Source: Sinomicrobium soli (GTDB lineage: Bacteria > Bacteroidota > Bacteroidia > Flavobacteriales > Flavobacteriaceae). From it: a stretch of 64,000 bases of DNA. The stretch lies in NCBI RefSeq assembly GCF_003285545.1, contig NZ_QLNV01000010.1, positions 79,371-143,370 on the forward strand, in the 5' to 3' direction. Below the pieces are notes generated by a model that worked only from the letters and a program-made list of their open reading frames with translations, had not been told where the DNA came from and made no database searches. The position numbers and the translations under genes are program-made. Each line of letters starts with the position of its first letter. Positions within the stretch are counted from its first letter, which is position 1. Of the stretch, positions 61,073 through 64,000 are shown piece by piece.

Positions 61073-61091
61073 CTGACCTTGTGTATTTCCA

Positions 61092-61099
61092 TAATTTTG
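61092..61099 (+). promoter_or_regulatory. Candidate -7 box (TAATTTTG) of the LRR lipoprotein gene
   Basis: An exact TAnnTTTG match, 27 bp before the ATG at 61127. It also argues against the longer reading frame starting at 60974. No TTG at the usual -33 distance. Confidence 0.4.
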
Positions 61100-61126
61100 A
61101 ACCTGTCACCTTTATATAACCAAGCT

Positions 61127-63445
61127 ATGAAACAAAAATACTTTTTAAAATGTTGCCTTTTATCACTGCTCATCGTTTTTGCAACACTGTTTGCCAATTG
61201 TTCCGGAGATGATGACACCACCGGAAAAAAGGAAGAAGAAATTACAACGCCCTCTGAGGTATTCCAAAATCAGGTGGTAACTATCGAACTGACAGATACT
61301 GTTCCGGAAGATGAATATACCGGAACGTTTAACGGTACCGTCATAAATCTCATCAGATCAGGAGAAAGATCGGTGATGTTCCAGGTGCCTTTTACGGCAT
61401 CGGGTGATGCTGAGCTCACAGTTAAAGACCTTTCTATCAGTATTTTTTACACCGTAAAAGAAACCGCGTTGCCGGGTACACCAGAAGAAACCCTGGCTCC
61501 TCTCTTTGCAGATATAGCCACGTTTTCACAACAAATAGAAGCAGAAGCCACCGAAGAAGCTGCACTGGTTACTGATGTTATCGACGCATTTAACGCGTAT
61601 TACGAGACTTTAAGCGATGAAGAAAAACACCAGCTGGCTGTATATTACAGGGCTAATGACGAACTCTTTAACAGTATTATCAATCCGGAAGCAGACAACA
61701 CTTCCGGAACTGATGCCCAACGTCTCACGTTTAACATAGACACGCAATTGCTCAAACATAAAATCGCTGCCCTCGCCCTGGGCGGAGGGGCCGCTGTGGT
61801 ATGGCTGGCGCCAGACCCGGTAGAAAAAGCCGCTGGTGCACTTCTCGCTTATATTGCATGGAAAAAATGTAAAAACTACCTCAATGAGATTATGGTATCC
61901 AAACTCCGGAAGATTAATGTAGCCTTCGGAGACATGCTCTCTGAATTGAGCAACAGGCCGGAATCTGGCCTCGTCTTTATAAACGGACAGGCTCAGTCTT
62001 TTGTTTTCAGCATGCAGCAACGCAACATCGAAGCAGATGATACGAACTCTGATAATGAGGGGCTGGGAACCTTCTTTACCTCTCACCTGGTATTTTCTGA
62101 GGCTGTAGATAAGGTGAATGGTGTTATTGAATTTGTAAATGACAACCTGTTTTTCTCCAATATAGACCTGATACCGGTCTACACCATGCCCGATAGTCAG
62201 CCTGCTGAAATTATCCCGGTAGATGAAACTATATTTGATGCCCTGCAATTCGCTTCCGGAAACGAAAATGTAGCATTAACCACTGGTTTTGAAGACGGAA
62301 ACATCCATATCACACTAAGTATCAATGATACTGAAAATATGACGGAAGATTATATAGCGACCTCCATAAACTACACCTACGAGGATGCATTGAACTCACT
62401 GAATGGAAGTTTTCCCGTAACCGTTTCTTTAAGCCAACCCTCCATTTTTACAGATGCACTGGCAGTACAAGCTCTTTTGGCCGCAAATAATCTCGATGTG
62501 AGCGACCCCCGGTGGACTTCTGATAACGAAAGTGAAGTGACAGCCATATTGGTTGAAAATGGTGCCTCGATTACAGAAGGCCGGGTTACCGCTCTTGTTA
62601 TACGGCAAAAAGCACTAACCGAATTACCGGCAGACATTGCAGGCTTAACAGAACTTAAAAATCTGAACCTGGGGTATAATGCGCTAACTACACTACCCCC
62701 GGAAATCGGGAACATGCACAACCTTACAACGCTGTCTCTTTATGATAATAACCTCACCAGCATTCCTTCCGAAATAGGGAACCTTATCACCCTGAAAAAG
62801 TTGGAATTAGACGGCAATAACTTATCTGCGCTTCCTGAAACATTATGGGGGCTCACCAATCTTACATGGTTGAGCACCGGTGGTAATAACCTGGCCCAAA
62901 TGCCTGCCGGAATAGGAAACCTTACCCAATTGACCTCCTTAGGATGGAGCACTAACGGCCTGGCAGCCATACCACCGGAAATTAAAAATTTATCGAGCCT
63001 CAATGCATTATCTCTGGAACGAAATAAACTAACCACTTTGCCTGCTGAAATAGGAAGCCTTACCAACCTGACCGTATTGGGCGTAGAAGAGAACACCCTG
63101 ACCAGTTTACCTCCCGAAATGGGTAACATGACAAGCCTTGTAGGAAACTATGCCGGGGTGTTCAATTTAAGTAACAATCGTCTTACCACCATTCCGGCAG
63201 AGATTGTTAATCTTACTAATATAACCCAAATACGATTAGGAAATAATTTACTGACGGAGATACCGGCCGAAATTTCGACCATGAATCTGAATGTATTAGA
63301 TGTAGAAGATAACGAGACCCTGTTATGCCTCCCTGCAGCGGTATGGAATTCTTCCACCATCCAGCGCATTGAACATGATGATGATGTTTGGGCAGATAGA
63401 GGAAAAGGCATTAGTAAATACGGAGACATCGATTGCAGTAAATAA
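61127..63445 (+). CDS. Leucine-rich-repeat surface lipoprotein
   Basis: A protein of 772 residues from ATG 61127, with a signal peptide and lipobox LFANC followed by SGDDD, a surface-lipoprotein start. The first 470 residues are a unique region with a helical part (about 100-215), a Gly/Ala-rich hydrophobic stretch (IAALALGGGAAVVWLA, about 207-222) and beta-rich sequence. From about 500 on there are some ten leucine-rich repeats of the type LTxLPxEIGNLxxLxxLxLxxN, then a short cap with a Cys near the end. Such LRR proteins bind proteins or glycans at the cell surface. No partner gene is apparent. Confidence 0.88.
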   Translation: MKQKYFLKCCLLSLLIVFATLFANCSGDDDTTGKKEEEITTPSEVFQNQVVTIELTDTVPEDEYTGTFNGTVINLIRSGERSVMFQVPFTASGDAELTVKDLSISIFYTVKETALPGTPEETLAPLFADIATFSQQIEAEATEEAALVTDVIDAFNAYYETLSDEEKHQLAVYYRANDELFNSIINPEADNTSGTDAQRLTFNIDTQLLKHKIAALALGGGAAVVWLAPDPVEKAAGALLAYIAWKKCKNYLNEIMVSKLRKINVAFGDMLSELSNRPESGLVFINGQAQSFVFSMQQRNIEADDTNSDNEGLGTFFTSHLVFSEAVDKVNGVIEFVNDNLFFSNIDLIPVYTMPDSQPAEIIPVDETIFDALQFASGNENVALTTGFEDGNIHITLSINDTENMTEDYIATSINYTYEDALNSLNGSFPVTVSLSQPSIFTDALAVQALLAANNLDVSDPRWTSDNESEVTAILVENGASITEGRVTALVIRQKALTELPADIAGLTELKNLNLGYNALTTLPPEIGNMHNLTTLSLYDNNLTSIPSEIGNLITLKKLELDGNNLSALPETLWGLTNLTWLSTGGNNLAQMPAGIGNLTQLTSLGWSTNGLAAIPPEIKNLSSLNALSLERNKLTTLPAEIGSLTNLTVLGVEENTLTSLPPEMGNMTSLVGNYAGVFNLSNNRLTTIPAEIVNLTNITQIRLGNNLLTEIPAEISTMNLNVLDVEDNETLLCLPAAVWNSSTIQRIEHDDDVWADRGKGISKYGDIDCSK

Positions 63446-63496
63446 ACCACTATAGACTTGAAATCCATAGGTTTGTGGTAGACTAAAAGTCTGTTT

Positions 63497-63558
63497 GGCC
63501 ACGAATTCACCAATATTTTTATAGGTACAAACCCATATTCATTCGTGTATTCGTGGCC
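63497..63558. repeat. Inverted repeat with 14-bp arms after the LRR gene
   Basis: GGCCACGAATTCAC and GTGTATTCGTGGCC are complementary at 13 of 14, separated by 34 bases. No T-run. Similar CACGAATTC-containing inverted repeats are common intergenic elements in Flavobacteria (from memory, not checked). Confidence 0.5.
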
Positions 63559-63609
63559 TAAATAACTTTTTAGAACCTGAAAGGAAGATGCACTCATGTG
63601 CATAGTTTT

Positions 63610-63783
63610 AAACTTTTTTGAGATCAATAATTGTTCAAGAGCATCCGCTATTACATCACGATAATGAGCTGCCATTTGATTATGTTGAAAATCATTAACC
63701 CCGTAACGAGTATAGTAATCAAAAATTCCCGGATAATCTCCATTGGAAAACATATTATTGAGATCCGGATATCCTCGCAGACC
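63610..63783 (-). pseudogene. Fragment of a polymorphic-toxin-like (Rhs-associated) protein
   Basis: The minus-strand frame encodes GLRGYPDLNNMFSNGDYPGI, FDYYTRYGVNDFQHNQMAAH and YRDVIADAL, with a stop (TGA) just upstream at 63784-63786. The Tyr/His-rich pattern HNQMAAHYRDVIADAL recalls the C-terminal parts of Rhs-type or other polymorphic toxins of Bacteroidota. There is no start or toxin core, and the downstream frame soon reads antisense through the LRR gene. A decayed piece; family call tentative. Confidence 0.35.
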
Positions 63784-63821
63784 TCATAACACTCATAGCC
63801 CCCCGACATCGCGGCGAGCTG

Positions 63822-64000
63822 CTATTTTGATGGGAACTCGCTTTTGTGCGCTTGAGGCCGGCCCCTGTATTTCCGTACCGGGCGGGCATTCTCTACGCGA
63901 ATGATGGCTTTGCGCTCTCCTTCGGCCGTCAGGTATTCCAGGTAGCCCGTAAAGTCCTTGTCCAATTGATGCAGGTAATTATGGCTGGCATCAAAATTAT
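63822..64000 (-). CDS. C-terminal end of an unidentified protein (continues beyond window)
   Basis: An open frame of 58 codons enters from the right edge and stops at 63822. It encodes NYLHQLDKDFTGYLEYLTAE, GERKAIIRVENARPVRKYRG and RPQAHKSEFPSK. The strongly basic, low-complexity C-terminus suggests nucleic-acid binding. Codon use looks genuine (GC-rich third positions, unlike the AT-rich island). I do not recognise the family; a mobile-element protein is possible. Confidence 0.55.
   Translation of the reverse strand, partial: NFDASHNYLHQLDKDFTGYLEYLTAEGERKAIIRVENARPVRKYRGRPQAHKSEFPSK

Noticed and set aside
60974..61126. Longer N-terminus for the LRR lipoprotein
   Set aside because: The extension has no signal character and would run through the HEPN terminator and a TAnnTTTG box; the ATG at 61127 gives a proper lipoprotein signal.

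Overview
The window looks like a chromosomal segment of a marine- or soil-type Flavobacteriaceae member (Bacteroidota). The evidence is three SusC/SusD pairs, a PorP/SprF type IX secretion gene, a TssD-type Hcp, an STN-SusC/FecR/ECF-sigma signalling set, surface-lipoprotein signals (Cys followed by Ser/Asp/Glu), and several TAnnTTTG promoter boxes. No rRNA or tRNA gene was seen.

Layout. 0-6 kb: the 3' part of a TPR/membrane/AraC regulator, a decayed fragment of a type IX-secreted adhesin, a PorP/SprF gene, a CarboxypepD-type outer-membrane barrel receptor and a small XRE regulator. 6-16.3 kb (locus A, mostly minus): ECF sigma (divergent), FecR, STN-SusC, SusD, two endonuclease/exonuclease/phosphatase (EEP) hydrolases and an SGNH esterase. 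A lone Hcp/TssD gene follows. 17-29.4 kb (locus B): DUF5689 lipoprotein, SusC, SusD, two further EEP lipoproteins and an AGE-family epimerase. A ROK regulator is divergent from it, with a 24-bp near-palindrome in the shared intergenic region, and a sugar-porter MFS gene follows. 29.4-43.3 kb (locus C): GH2-type glycosidase, SusC, SusD, a bactofilin-like protein, an FHS-family sugar transporter with a LacI-like operator, and a large WG-repeat protein.

43.9-64 kb is a lower-GC accessory region of small, mostly single genes: DUF2490, VOC, an ECF sigma/small protein/ClpP cluster, ArsR with an SRPBCC-VOC fusion, DUF4180, DoxX (two full copies and one fragment), a beta-barrel protein, an AraC/GlcG/SDR cluster, an S41 peptidase and a methyltransferase. 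They are mixed with transposase debris (ISL3, IS256), long inverted repeats and attC-like hairpins. One attC-like site appears to be split by a short group II intron lacking its reverse transcriptase. The right end holds an XRE-like gene, an unannotated structured RNA candidate, an NTase-like/HEPN protein, a leucine-rich-repeat lipoprotein and remnants of a polymorphic-toxin-like gene.

How it works together: loci A-C are outer-membrane import systems. Each has a SusC/D pump plus surface hydrolases, with cytoplasmic sugar handling and transport in B and C. A is probably controlled by transmembrane sigma/anti-sigma signalling, B by the ROK repressor, and the FHS transporter of C by an unlinked LacI-type factor. 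The repeated pairing of EEP phosphodiesterase-like enzymes with SusCD in A and B suggests that phosphodiester-containing substrates are scavenged. That reading, and all operator calls, are inference from sequence patterns read by eye; no database search was run.
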